A DNA stretch of 64,000 nucleotides from QZLE01 sp033852135 (GTDB lineage: Bacteria; Pseudomonadota; Gammaproteobacteria; QZLD01), in NCBI GenBank assembly GCA_033852135.1, contig JAWSVB010000006.1, positions 98,022 through 162,021 on the forward strand. The letters are read 5' to 3'. Of this stretch, positions 25,793-34,793 are shown in pieces (positions within the stretch are counted from its first letter, which is position 1; each line of letters opens with the position of its first letter). The position numbers and the translations under genes were made by a program. Below the pieces are notes generated by a model that saw only the letters and a program-made list of their open reading frames with translations, was not told the DNA's origin and ran no database searches.

Positions 25793-26724
25793 TAAAAATC
25801 GCTGCCAAACGATTCAAGGTATAGCTGGTGAAAACGGTCCATGCTGAAGCTATGGTTTTGGGTACCTGCCGAGGCGATTTTGATTGCACCCATTAAAGAG
25901 CTAATACGTCCAATAGTTAGCCAATCAAATTGACGAATTAGCCCAAAGATTAGTCCAGCGCGATAAGAGTCACCACATCCAGTAGGGTCAACTATAGCTT
26001 CGGCTTTAGCTGGCTCAACCTCAATGATTTTACCATCGGTATAGATCTGTGAGCCTTTGGCTCCTAAGGTTACTATTAAGGCACTAACTTTAGCTGCGAT
26101 TTCGTCGGCGCTTAGACCAGTTTTGTCCATTAACATTTGTAGCTCATAGTCATTAACAGCTACCCACGTTGCCTTGTCGATAAAATCAAGCAGTTCGGCG
26201 CCGCCAAACATTGGCAACCCTTGGCCTGGATCGAAGATGAATGGAGTGTTGTTATCGGCAAATTGTTGTGCGTGCTGAATCATCCCTTCGCGACCATTGG
26301 GCGCTACAATGCCAATCTTGATATCCTCTTCATCAGGAACATTGATTTGGTGGGTTTCTTCCATAGCACCAGGGTGGAAAGCAGTTATCTGGTTGTCATC
26401 CTGGTCGGTAATTATATAAGCCTGGGCGGTATAGTGCTCATCAATAACTTTTAACAAAGAGCAGTTTACACCTTTCTCTTCAAGCCAGCTTTGATAGGGG
26501 GAGAAGTCAGAACCGACGGTAGCAAGAGGTCTTGATTCAATTCCAAGCAGATTGAGATTGTAGGAGATATTACCTGCACAACCACCAAATTCACGGCGTA
26601 GTTTAGGGGTTAAAAAGGATATGTTAAGCATATGAACTTTATCTGGCAGGATGTGGTTTTGAAATTTATCCTGAAAGTTCATGATGTTATCAAAGGCCAT
26701 AGAGCCACTAACTATTACCGACAT
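25792..26724 (-). CDS. PfkB-family carbohydrate/nucleoside kinase
   Basis: A 310-residue ribokinase/PfkB-family kinase. The glycine-rich substrate lid is FGGCAGNISYNLNLLG (about 47-62), and the catalytic anion hole with base Asp is VDPTGCGDSYRAGLIFGL (about 244-261). The sequence resembles adenosine-kinase-like members, but the substrate cannot be assigned. It lies in a reverse-strand unit with ampD, touching it by one base, so a role in sugar or nucleoside salvage is plausible. Confidence 0.9.
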   Translation of the reverse strand: MSVIVSGSMAFDNIMNFQDKFQNHILPDKVHMLNISFLTPKLRREFGGCAGNISYNLNLLGIESRPLATVGSDFSPYQSWLEEKGVNCSLLKVIDEHYTAQAYIITDQDDNQITAFHPGAMEETHQINVPDEEDIKIGIVAPNGREGMIQHAQQFADNNTPFIFDPGQGLPMFGGAELLDFIDKATWVAVNDYELQMLMDKTGLSADEIAAKVSALIVTLGAKGSQIYTDGKIIEVEPAKAEAIVDPTGCGDSYRAGLIFGLIRQFDWLTIGRISSLMGAIKIASAGTQNHSFSMDRFHQLYLESFGSDF

Positions 26725-26730
26725 ATTAAA

Positions 26731-27096
26731 TTACCATTGAAAAATTATTAAAAACCAAGTTAATGTGGAGATTGCAATTGCAACCGCGACAGCCGCTGAG
26801 CCAATATCTTTGGCCCTGCCAGACAGGTGGTGAATCTCACCGCCAAAACGGTCAACGATTGCCTCAATTGCAGAGTTTATCAATTCAGTGAGAAAAACCA
26901 GGATGATGCTACAAACCAGAAGAACTCTTTCGGTACCGTTGTTGCCAAGATAGATACCTAGCGGGCAAAAAACCAGCATAGCTAGGATCTCAAGCCTGAT
27001 TGACTCTTCATGTTTATATGCAGCTTTGAATCCATACCAGGAGTAGACACATGCTTTTAAAATACGTCTAAATCCCTTTATTTCGTTGTTTGCCAT
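26731..27096 (-). CDS. dgkA: Diacylglycerol kinase
   Basis: A 121-residue integral membrane kinase that recycles diacylglycerol to phosphatidic acid. It has three membrane segments and the signature ELINSAIEAIVDRFGGE with following KDIGSAAVAVA (about 68-103). The RLEILAMLVF segment is also typical. It is the first gene of the dgkA-pfkB-ampD-ampE unit, six bases before the kinase gene. Confidence 0.95.
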   Translation of the reverse strand: MANNEIKGFRRILKACVYSWYGFKAAYKHEESIRLEILAMLVFCPLGIYLGNNGTERVLLVCSIILVFLTELINSAIEAIVDRFGGEIHHLSGRAKDIGSAAVAVAIAISTLTWFLIIFQW

Positions 27097-27215
27097 TCTC
27101 TTATCACAGTTGGTTGGTGCAGCTTATGAGTATCACATATTTATACTAGCTGCAATAATAGCCTAAGTTGTAGATAGATTCAGGTTGGATTGCGTAGCAA
27201 TTTTCCTCGATCGAC

Positions 27216-27221
27216 TATAAT
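27216..27221 (+). promoter_or_regulatory. Possible -10 element upstream of trkA
   Basis: A consensus TATAAT lies 52 bases before the trkA start, in the gap between divergent dgkA and trkA. No strong -35 was identified. Confidence 0.35.
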
Positions 27222-27272
27222 ATATGGCAATCACACTTCTTGAGGCTTAGAGTTAAGTAGCTTTATCATATT

Positions 27273-28649
27273 ATGAAAATAATTATCCTTGGTGCTGGAC
27301 AGGTTGGTCGTTCCGTTGCATACAACCTGACAAATGAGTCAAATGACATAACGGTTGTTGATACCGACCCTGGAGTATTACAGGAGTTGAATGACCGTCT
27401 CGATCTGCAAACCGTAGCGGGCAATGCAACCCACCCAGATATTTTGATTCAGGCTGGGGTAGATGATGCCGATATGCTCATCGCAGTTACTAGTAGTGAT
27501 GAGGCCAATATGGTGGCTTGTCAGGTTGCTTATACTTTGTTTCATACCCCAACTAAGATAGCTCGAGTCAGATCTATTGAGTATCTGCGTTATCCAGAGC
27601 TGTTTTCCAATGATGCCTTGCCGGTTGATGTATTAATTAGCCCAGAGCAGTTAGTTACCGAATATATTCAAAGGTTGATTGAGCACCCTGGAGCATTGCA
27701 GGTTCTAGATTTTGCTGGCGGTAGAGTAAGGCTGGTTGGTGTGCGAGCATTCTTTGGTAGCCCTCTGGTTGGTAAAGAGCTCGCGGCAATACCTAAACAT
27801 CTTCCTGGGGTAGAGACCAGAGTTGCGGCGATATTTCGTCGCGGAAAATCGGTTATTCCAACTGGAAAAACGGTTATTGAAGCAGATGATGAGATCTTTT
27901 TTATCGCGTCAAAAGAGTATATCCAAACCATCATCCAAGAGCTGCATCCGATTAATGCCCCAATAAAGCGGATTATTATCGCCGGCGGCGGAAGTATCGG
28001 TAAACGCCTCGCTATAGCATTGGAATCAAAATACCGCATAAAAGTGATAGAGTTTTCGCAGGATCGCGCACGTGAGCTTGCTAAGTCTCTGCACAGCACC
28101 ATTGTATTGCACGGCAATGCAGCGGATGAAGAGCTACTACAAGAAGAAAATATTGAGGAAACCGATCTATATATCAGTGTAACCAACGATGATGAGGCGA
28201 ATATACTCTCGTCGATGTTAGCGAAAAGAATGGGCTCCAAGCGCGTTATGTCGTTGATAAATCGTCCGGCATATGTTGATTTGATTCAAGGTGGTGAAGA
28301 TATTGATATCGCCATCTCCCCGCATATGGCAACAATTGGTAGCCTGTTAGCTCATGTTCGTCTTGGTGATGTAGTGATGGCTCACTCATTGCGTCGCGGA
28401 GCAGCAGAAGCAATTGAGGCTGTGGCACATGGCGATCCTTCTAGCTCAAAAGTTGTAGGGCGCACAGTAAATGAGATTAAACTTCCTAAAGGGACAACCA
28501 TTGGAATAATTGTGCGTGATAATGAAGTGATTATCCCCCATAAAGAGGTGATGATTCAGTCGGAAGACCACGTAATACTATTCCTGGTAGATAAAAGACA
28601 CATCTCTGATGTAGAGAGATTATTCCAAGTGGGATTAGCATTTATATAG
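27273..28649 (+). CDS. trkA: Trk potassium uptake regulator TrkA
   Basis: A 458-residue peripheral membrane protein with two RCK_N (NAD-binding) and two RCK_C domains. Nucleotide-binding loops are IIILGAGQVGRSVA at the start and IIIAGGGSIGKRLA near 231-244. It gates the TrkH channel encoded 50 bases downstream. In E. coli trkA follows rsmB; here the two are separated. The length is typical. Confidence 0.97.
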   Translation: MKIIILGAGQVGRSVAYNLTNESNDITVVDTDPGVLQELNDRLDLQTVAGNATHPDILIQAGVDDADMLIAVTSSDEANMVACQVAYTLFHTPTKIARVRSIEYLRYPELFSNDALPVDVLISPEQLVTEYIQRLIEHPGALQVLDFAGGRVRLVGVRAFFGSPLVGKELAAIPKHLPGVETRVAAIFRRGKSVIPTGKTVIEADDEIFFIASKEYIQTIIQELHPINAPIKRIIIAGGGSIGKRLAIALESKYRIKVIEFSQDRARELAKSLHSTIVLHGNAADEELLQEENIEETDLYISVTNDDEANILSSMLAKRMGSKRVMSLINRPAYVDLIQGGEDIDIAISPHMATIGSLLAHVRLGDVVMAHSLRRGAAEAIEAVAHGDPSSSKVVGRTVNEIKLPKGTTIGIIVRDNEVIIPHKEVMIQSEDHVILFLVDKRHISDVERLFQVGLAFI

Positions 28650-28699
28650 TCTGTTATTAAAAATAAGAGATTCAAGTTAAGAAATAACTAAGTGAAGCG

Positions 28700-30151
28700 A
28701 TGAGATTAGCTACAGTTCAAAGAATACTGGGAATACTATTAATGATTTTCAGTGCCACCATGATTCCGCCGATGTTGGTATCGGTATGGACCGGTGATGG
28801 AGCCTTAATTCATTTCGCCTATGGATTTTTTATAACCCTATTTCTTGGTGCTGCAATATGGTTTCCGGTAAGGAAATCCAAAGAACACCTTCGGGTTCGT
28901 GATGGATTTTTGATAGTAGTATTGTTCTGGACGGTACTGGGAACCTGTGGTGGAACGCCATTTATGTTTGCAGATAATCCGCATATGGATTTTACCGACG
29001 CCGTTTTTGAGAGTGTCTCAGGAATGACCACTACCGGAGCAACCATCCTTACCCAGATCGAAGGGTTGCCAGATTCCATTCTCTATTACCGCCAACAATT
29101 ACAGTGGTGGGGCGGAATGGGGATTATCGTACTCGCGGTTGCGATTCTACCAATGTTAGGTATCGGGGGGATGCAGCTATATCGAGCCGAAACCCCAGGA
29201 CCGATGAAGGATGCAAAATTAACCCCGCGTATCAAAGATACCGCTAAAGCTCTGTGGTTTATCTATTTAGGGATAACTGTAAGTTGTGCTATTGCCTACA
29301 AGCTCGCCGGGATGTCGGTGTTTGACGCAATAGGACATAGCTTTGCCACCGTTGCCAATGGCGGATTCTCCACGCACGATGCCAGCATTGGGTATTTCAA
29401 CAGCCCAGCAATTGAATGGGTAGCAATATTTTTCATGTTAGTAACCGGAGCAAATTTTGCCCTCTACTTCATAGCCCTAAGATATCGTTCGTTTAAATGT
29501 TTTTGGCAAGATTCAGAATTCAAGGGATATATAATAATCCTTGCCTTTGTATCAGCGGTAATTGCAATCATGCTAATGATAACATCAACCTATACCGATT
29601 TAGGTGATGCAATCAGGACCAGTATTTTTCACACCGTCTCTATTGGAACAACAGCTGGATTTGCCACAGCGTCTTTTGCCCAGTGGCCCACGTTTATCCC
29701 CGTCCTTCTGATGTTTGTTGGATTTATTGCCGGTTGCTCTGGCTCAACAGCCGGTGGTATTAAAACCATACGTGCGCTACTAATTTATAAAATGGGTATT
29801 CGTGAGATTTTGCGTATTATCCACCCAAATGCACAGATATTGGTAAAACTAGGCCGAGATCCAGTAAATGACCGTGTAATTGACTCAGTCTGGGGGTTCT
29901 TCTCCATCTACACCATAATGTTCGTAATTATGATGCTGATATTGATGGCTACCGGATTAGATCTTATAACAGCATTTTCCGCAGTTGCAGCGTGTATAAA
30001 TAATGTCGGTCCAGGTTTAGGGAAAGTAGCAACTAACTTTTCTGAAGTTTCCGATGTTTCTAAGTGGGTTTTGACCTTTGCTATGCTGCTGGGGCGTTTG
30101 GAGATCTTTACTTTACTCGTAATCCTTACCCCAACCTTCTGGCGTCGCTAA
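28700..30151 (+). CDS. trkH: Trk potassium transporter membrane subunit TrkH
   Basis: A 483-residue channel-like subunit with about ten membrane helices. Four selectivity-filter loops are recognisable, including SVSGMTTTGATI, ATVANGGFSTHD, VSIGTTAGFATA and NNVGPGLG. It imports potassium together with TrkA. A MITE-like element starts at its stop codon. Confidence 0.97.
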   Translation: MRLATVQRILGILLMIFSATMIPPMLVSVWTGDGALIHFAYGFFITLFLGAAIWFPVRKSKEHLRVRDGFLIVVLFWTVLGTCGGTPFMFADNPHMDFTDAVFESVSGMTTTGATILTQIEGLPDSILYYRQQLQWWGGMGIIVLAVAILPMLGIGGMQLYRAETPGPMKDAKLTPRIKDTAKALWFIYLGITVSCAIAYKLAGMSVFDAIGHSFATVANGGFSTHDASIGYFNSPAIEWVAIFFMLVTGANFALYFIALRYRSFKCFWQDSEFKGYIIILAFVSAVIAIMLMITSTYTDLGDAIRTSIFHTVSIGTTAGFATASFAQWPTFIPVLLMFVGFIAGCSGSTAGGIKTIRALLIYKMGIREILRIIHPNAQILVKLGRDPVNDRVIDSVWGFFSIYTIMFVIMMLILMATGLDLITAFSAVAACINNVGPGLGKVATNFSEVSDVSKWVLTFAMLLGRLEIFTLLVILTPTFWRR

Positions 30152-30272
30152 ATTCGAGCCTATTTACCTAAATGCTGTGTTGCAGCTTCAGATTTGCTCA
30201 GTCATTTACTATTCGTAAACTCCCTTGCAAATCTTTGCTGCGCCTTGCCTTTAGGCAAATATGCAACGAATT
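30151..30272. mobile_element. MITE-like element, copy 2 (after trkH)
   Basis: It shares the body and inverted ends of the element at 22683-22804 (AATTCGAGCCTATTTACC ... GGCAAATATGCAACGAATT). The left end coincides with the trkH stop codon, so the element supplies the last base of TAA. It lacks an ORF. Confidence 0.75.
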
Positions 30273-30493
30273 ACGATAACAGAAAAATACTCATTATCTG
30301 CCCAAGTAATAAATTGGAACCTCGTGTTTTTGACATGCTTACGCCTTGCTTAAGCTGCGCCTTGTCTTTAGGTAAATAGGCAACGAATTAAGATAACAGC
30401 AAAATACTCATTTACTACCAAAGTAATAAATTGGAATTCGTTTTTGTGAACGGTCAAATATGGAGTTTACAGGCGGGGGTGAATATTTACTGC
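30273..30493. repeat. Partial MITE copy and duplicated flank
   Basis: A right half of the MITE (CTGCGCCTTGTCTTTAGG ... CAACGAATTA) recurs at 30354-30390. After each right end the same flank follows (GATAACAG, AATACTCATT, AAGTAATAAATTGGAA), at about 30274-30320 and 30392-30437. This indicates tandem duplication of the right end with its flank. Confidence 0.65.
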
Positions 30494-31372
30494 CTAATAG
30501 ATCTTAGCCTCTCCCTCAGGACGGCTTTTAAATCTTTTATAGGTCCATTGGTATTGGAATGGTGACTCTTTAATAATACCTTCAATCGCGTAGTTTAGAG
30601 TAGTAACAGATTCTTGAACATCTTTAGAGCAGATACCTGCATCAACCTTTTTAAAGTGTATTTTATATCCTCGAGCATAGGGAAGTCTTTCGGCGTAACA
30701 CACAAACACTGGGGCTTTGGTTTTAGCGGCAAAGCGTGAAAGCAGTACCATGGTTTTGGCTTGAACTCCAAAGAATGGGGCAAATACACCATCTCCACTG
30801 GCTGGATCCTGGTCTGGTAATATCCCTAGTACCTCACCATTCTTAAGTGATTGAAACAATTTTCGCACACCAGTAGTATTTGCCGGAACAAGTTTAGCAC
30901 CACTGCGCTCCCTTGCTTTAACCATAACTTTTTCAAGTTCTTGAATATTTGGTGGGCGGTACAGGAAGCAACAGGGAAGAGTTTTAGAAAGGTGAAGCCC
31001 AAGTAACTCCCATTGTCCCAGATGGGGAGCCGCTAATATTATTCCCTGACCCTTATCAAACTCCTGTTTAAGCAGCTCTTCACCCTCAATAGCAACTATC
31101 TTACGCAAAAAACTTTCTGGGTCACGAAACCAGATATAGCCAAACTCTAATAGGGTTTTGCAGCTCTCAATAAGGGTTTTGCGTAGATGTTGTTTATAAG
31201 TATTGTCGTCATGTTCAGGAAAGCAGGTTTTAAGGTTTATCGAGCAGATTTTTTTAATGTTTGTTGGAAACAAATATAGAAGGTTTCCTATAACAAATGC
31301 AATGGAGTGGATTACCCAAAGAGGTAAAAATGAGATACCACGTAAAAATAGTATTGCGCATCTTGCTTTCAT
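30494..31372 (-). CDS. LpxL/HtrB-type lysophospholipid acyltransferase
   Basis: A 292-residue membrane-associated acyltransferase. One N-terminal hydrophobic helix (LPLWVIHSIAFVIGNLLYLF) precedes the catalytic H-X4-E motif in AAPHLGQWELLGL (about 112-124) and the GVRKLFQSLKNGEVLGILPDQDP block (about 165-187). LpxL-family enzymes add secondary acyl chains to lipid A; related members acylate ornithine or other lipids. The exact substrate is not decided by sequence. Confidence 0.88.
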   Translation of the reverse strand: MKARCAILFLRGISFLPLWVIHSIAFVIGNLLYLFPTNIKKICSINLKTCFPEHDDNTYKQHLRKTLIESCKTLLEFGYIWFRDPESFLRKIVAIEGEELLKQEFDKGQGIILAAPHLGQWELLGLHLSKTLPCCFLYRPPNIQELEKVMVKARERSGAKLVPANTTGVRKLFQSLKNGEVLGILPDQDPASGDGVFAPFFGVQAKTMVLLSRFAAKTKAPVFVCYAERLPYARGYKIHFKKVDAGICSKDVQESVTTLNYAIEGIIKESPFQYQWTYKRFKSRPEGEAKIY

Positions 31373-31603
31373 GATGTGTTAGGCTTGAATCCGTAAGGCT
31401 TTAATTTTGTGAAGAAACTATCAAATAATATTGAAAGAAAATATAGCATATAAATTATTGTAACCAAAACTTAACATAAATCGAGCGTAAACAACTTGAC
31501 TGACACAGAACTGGGTGCAAAAATAGCTGAATCAGTAAATTTAGGTTAAGTATAAAGATAGGTCCTGATTTATTGAAATACATATAGCAAGGAGATAAAG
31601 CTA

Positions 31604-32080
31604 ATGGATTGGAAAGTGCATACGGAAGATATGGTCGGCAAGTGGACCGATATGCAGAAACAAATGTGGGATAATTGGCTAGAAGCAGTAAAAGGCTTTG
31701 GTCAAAATCAGCGTACAGACATGTGGCAAGCGGATTATAAGAAAAATCTCGATGCTTGGGAAAGCCAAGTAAATAAAGCCCTTGAAGGTCAGATAGAGTG
31801 GACAACCCGTTGGGTTGACCAAGTTGCTGGTGAACAGAATACTCCAGAAGTTGTGTCTACATGGGCACAGCAAGTTCAAGATATGATGAAAGGTTGGACC
31901 GAAGCGCAGTCGCAGCTTTGGGGAGCCTGGTTTGAAAGTGTTAAGAATCTCGATCCATCGCAAATCGCTACTAATTGGGATTCAGAAGGGCAGCAGATCT
32001 TAGTTGCGTGGCAAGAAGCAGCGCAAAGAGCTCAAGAAGCACTTCAAGAATGGTCAAAGAACTCACCGTTCGCAAAGTAG
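31604..32080 (+). CDS. Trp-rich helical protein with internal repeats
   Basis: A 158-residue soluble protein with about 15 Trp residues spaced along predicted amphipathic helices. Two related units are visible: MQKQMWDNWLEAVKGF (about 18-33) and AQSQLWGAWFESVKNL (about 103-118). I see no signal peptide. The pattern recalls PHA-granule-associated proteins (phasins or PhaE-like), but no PHA synthase is nearby, so this is only a suggestion. An AAGGAG ribosome binding site precedes the ATG and a terminator follows. It is a monocistronic gene. Confidence 0.75.
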   Translation: MDWKVHTEDMVGKWTDMQKQMWDNWLEAVKGFGQNQRTDMWQADYKKNLDAWESQVNKALEGQIEWTTRWVDQVAGEQNTPEVVSTWAQQVQDMMKGWTEAQSQLWGAWFESVKNLDPSQIATNWDSEGQQILVAWQEAAQRAQEALQEWSKNSPFAK

Positions 32081-32120
32081 TACAGCAAAAATAGAACGCT
32101 GTTTATTGCTTTAAAAATAT

Positions 32121-32152
32121 AAAACGACTTGGAATTCAGGTCGTTTTTTTTT
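32121..32152 (+). terminator. Rho-independent terminator after Trp-rich gene
   Basis: AAAACGACTT pairs with AGGTCGTTTT around GGAATTC-type loop sequence, with a run of nine Ts. Confidence 0.85.
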
Positions 32153-32201
32153 GGATAAAATTTCTTACTTAGTAATAGATAAACAGAGTAATAGAGAGAA
32201 G

Positions 32202-32651
32202 ATGATAGCCCTAATTCAGAGAGTAACAGAAGCCCAGGTGGTGGTTGATGGTGTAACCGTTGGCAAAATTGGTAAAGGTCTTTTGGTTTTAGCTGGGGTG
32301 CAAAAACATGACCATGATAAATCAGCGAGAAGGTTAGCTGAGCGAGTTGCAAGTTACCGTATTTTTCCCGATGCAGAGGATAAAATGAATCTGAGCCTCA
32401 AAGATATCAAGGGAGAGATCCTGCTGGTGCCGCAGTTTACTTTGGCTGCAGATACTAAAAAAGGGAACAGACCAAGCTTTGCCACAGCTGCACCACCACA
32501 GCTTGGAGAGCAGCTATTTAACCATTTTTGTATCTGTATGAAAGAGATAATGGGTGAGATTGATGGTGATATTCAAACCGGAATCTTCGGTGCAGATATG
32601 AAGGTTTCGCTATTAAATGATGGGCCGGTAACTTTCTGGCTGGAAACCTGA
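32202..32651 (+). CDS. dtd: D-aminoacyl-tRNA deacylase
   Basis: A 149-residue Dtd enzyme that hydrolyses D-aminoacyl-tRNAs. The N-terminal MIALIQRVTEAQVVVDG, the central VPQFTLAADTKKGNRPSF (with catalytic Ser/Thr region) and the Gly-cisPro motif NDGPVTFWLE at the end are all present. I start it at ATG 32202, which gives the family length and follows AGAGAGAAG; an upstream in-frame start at 32151 would add 17 unrelated residues. It precedes hisB by 52 bases. Confidence 0.96.
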   Translation: MIALIQRVTEAQVVVDGVTVGKIGKGLLVLAGVQKHDHDKSARRLAERVASYRIFPDAEDKMNLSLKDIKGEILLVPQFTLAADTKKGNRPSFATAAPPQLGEQLFNHFCICMKEIMGEIDGDIQTGIFGADMKVSLLNDGPVTFWLET

Positions 32652-32703
32652 CCAATACCCTTGTATGCTATAGCTATTAGCGAAATTTTTTAGAGAAATA
32701 TTA

Positions 32704-33297
32704 ATGGTTAAACGAATAGCTAAGTTGGAGCGTAAAACTTTCGAGACGGATATATCTATCGAGATAGATCTTGATGGATCTGGAAAAGCTGAGCTTTCCA
32801 GTGGAATACCGTTTTTCGATCACATGTTAGATCAGATATGTAGGCACGGTTTGATTGATATCAAGCTACAAGCCAAAGGTGATCTTGAGATCGATGCGCA
32901 CCATACGATGGAAGATATTGGTATCACTTTAGGCCAAGCGTTGGCCCAAGCTATTGGCGATAAGAAAGGGATTACCAGATATGGACACTCCTATGTCCCA
33001 TTGGATGAATCACTTTCACGTGTCGTTATAGATTTTTCTGGTCGTCCAGCTTTGGAATATTTCGTAGACTTTCCTCGTGAGGAGGTTGGTGGTATTGATG
33101 TTGATTTAATCAGAGAGTTTTTCCAGGCACTAGTGAATAATGCCGCAATAAATCTGCACATAGATACTATTCGTGGTACCAATGGTCACCATATAGCAGA
33201 AACAATATTTAAAGCCTTTGGTAGAGCGGTGCGTATGGCAATTACTCATGATTCCAGAATCGAAGGCATTACCCCATCCACTAAAGGCAGCTTATAA
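32704..33297 (+). CDS. hisB: Imidazoleglycerol-phosphate dehydratase
   Basis: A 197-residue monofunctional IGPD, lacking the N-terminal histidinol-phosphatase domain of the E. coli fusion. Metal-binding motifs are DAHHTMEDIGITLGQAL (about 64-80) and NGHHIAETIFKAFGRA (about 160-175). It catalyses the dehydration step in histidine synthesis. First of six consecutive his genes. Confidence 0.97.
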   Translation: MVKRIAKLERKTFETDISIEIDLDGSGKAELSSGIPFFDHMLDQICRHGLIDIKLQAKGDLEIDAHHTMEDIGITLGQALAQAIGDKKGITRYGHSYVPLDESLSRVVIDFSGRPALEYFVDFPREEVGGIDVDLIREFFQALVNNAAINLHIDTIRGTNGHHIAETIFKAFGRAVRMAITHDSRIEGITPSTKGSL

Positions 33298-33314
33298 ATC
33301 ACCACAGGTTTCAA

Positions 33315-33962
33315 ATGTCCTCTATTGCAGTAATTGATTATGGAATGGGCAATTTGCGCTCTGTCGCAAAAGCTCTGGAGAAGGTTGCGGTTGGTCAAAC
33401 CGTATTGGTAACTCAAGACGCAGATAAAATTTTTAATGCTGACCGTGTAGTTTTTCCCGGTGTTGGAGCTATGCAGGATTGTGTTAGCGAACTACAACGT
33501 CTAGAACTTGATGATGTAATTAGAAAAGTTGCGGTAGAAAAACCACTGCTAGGCATCTGTCTTGGGATGCAAGCCCTACTTGATTCCACCGAAGAGAATG
33601 GCGGCTCCGCAGGTCTTGGGATAATACCTGGTAAGGTAATTCGTTTTGATGATCCCCTTATAGATAAACAATCCGCTTTAAAGCTAAAGGTTCCACACAT
33701 GGGTTGGAATCGGGTGGAGCAAACAGTTAACCACCCACTTTGGCAGGGTATAGAGGATCTAAGCAGATTTTATTTTGTACACAGTTATTATGCAGTTCCT
33801 AATGACAATGACTACACTCTAGGTGAATGTGATTACGGTACAAAATTTACAGTAGCGGTAGGTAAAGACAACCTATTCGCGGTTCAGTTTCATCCAGAGA
33901 AAAGTCAGCATGCTGGTCTGCAGCTTTTGGATAACTTCGTAAAATGGGATGGCGCTCAATAG
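33315..33962 (+). CDS. hisH: Imidazole glycerol phosphate synthase, glutaminase subunit
   Basis: A 215-residue class I glutamine amidotransferase. The nucleophile Cys is in LLGICLGMQAL (about 75-85), and the His-Glu pair is in QFHPEKSQHAGL near the C-terminus. It feeds ammonia to HisF, encoded two genes downstream. It follows hisB by 17 bases. Confidence 0.97.
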   Translation: MSSIAVIDYGMGNLRSVAKALEKVAVGQTVLVTQDADKIFNADRVVFPGVGAMQDCVSELQRLELDDVIRKVAVEKPLLGICLGMQALLDSTEENGGSAGLGIIPGKVIRFDDPLIDKQSALKLKVPHMGWNRVEQTVNHPLWQGIEDLSRFYFVHSYYAVPNDNDYTLGECDYGTKFTVAVGKDNLFAVQFHPEKSQHAGLQLLDNFVKWDGAQ

Positions 33963-33998
33963 CCCATTCTTGATTAACAGAAAATTAGAGGACTTAAA

Positions 33999-34739
33999 AT
34001 GTTACTAATCCCAGCGATCGATCTTAAGGAAGGAAAGTGTGTAAGGCTGCGTCAAGGAAAGATGGAAGACGCAACGATCTTTGCTGATGACCCACTGCAG
34101 ATGGCAGAGAAATGGGTAGAAGCAGGAACAGAGCGATTACACCTGGTTGATCTTGATGGCGCTTTTGCCGGTAAACCTGAAAACAAAGCAGTTATTCAAG
34201 CTATCTGTAATAGCTTCCCTGATATAGATATTCAGGTGGGTGGCGGCATCAGAGATGCTGATACAATTCAGGCATATCTAGATATGGGTGTTAACTACAC
34301 CATTATAGGTACCAAGGCAGTGCAGGCACCCCATTTTGTATCTGAAGTTTGTTTAGAATTTCCTGGACATATCATTGTCGGCTTAGATGCAAAAGATGGC
34401 AAAGTAGCAGTTGATGGTTGGTCAAAACTATCTACCCATAATGTGATAGATATGGCGCAAGAGTTTGAAGATGATGGCGTAGACTCAATCATCTACACCG
34501 ATATCGGCCGTGATGGAATGATGAAAGGTGTTAACGTAGAATCAACAGCTGAGCTAGCTCGAGCAGTGAGAATACCGATTATAGCTTCAGGTGGAATTAG
34601 TGATATCGAAGATATTCGTAAACTATGTGGTGTTGCTGAAGATGGTGTTAGCGGAGCAATTATTGGTCGCTCCCTGTATGAAGGTACGCTAGATCTAGCT
34701 GAAGCAAATCAACTGGTAGAAGATCTAACTGAAGACTAA
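33999..34739 (+). CDS. hisA: ProFAR isomerase
   Basis: A 246-residue beta/alpha-barrel isomerase of the fourth histidine pathway step. Recognisable are PAIDLKEGKCVRLRQGKM at the start (catalytic Asp in AIDL), VGGGIRDADTIQ, TDIGRDGMMKGVN and IASGGISDIEDI. It is homologous to HisF, encoded next. Confidence 0.97.
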   Translation: MLLIPAIDLKEGKCVRLRQGKMEDATIFADDPLQMAEKWVEAGTERLHLVDLDGAFAGKPENKAVIQAICNSFPDIDIQVGGGIRDADTIQAYLDMGVNYTIIGTKAVQAPHFVSEVCLEFPGHIIVGLDAKDGKVAVDGWSKLSTHNVIDMAQEFEDDGVDSIIYTDIGRDGMMKGVNVESTAELARAVRIPIIASGGISDIEDIRKLCGVAEDGVSGAIIGRSLYEGTLDLAEANQLVEDLTED

Positions 34740-34793
34740 CACCAAAAATAGCAGCAACGATTAACAATATAAAACGATAGTAAGAGAACGAAT

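Noticed and set aside
27668..28240. 190-codon reverse-strand ORF opposite trkA
   Set aside because: Antisense shadow of trkA; Ser/Ile-rich composition and no motif.
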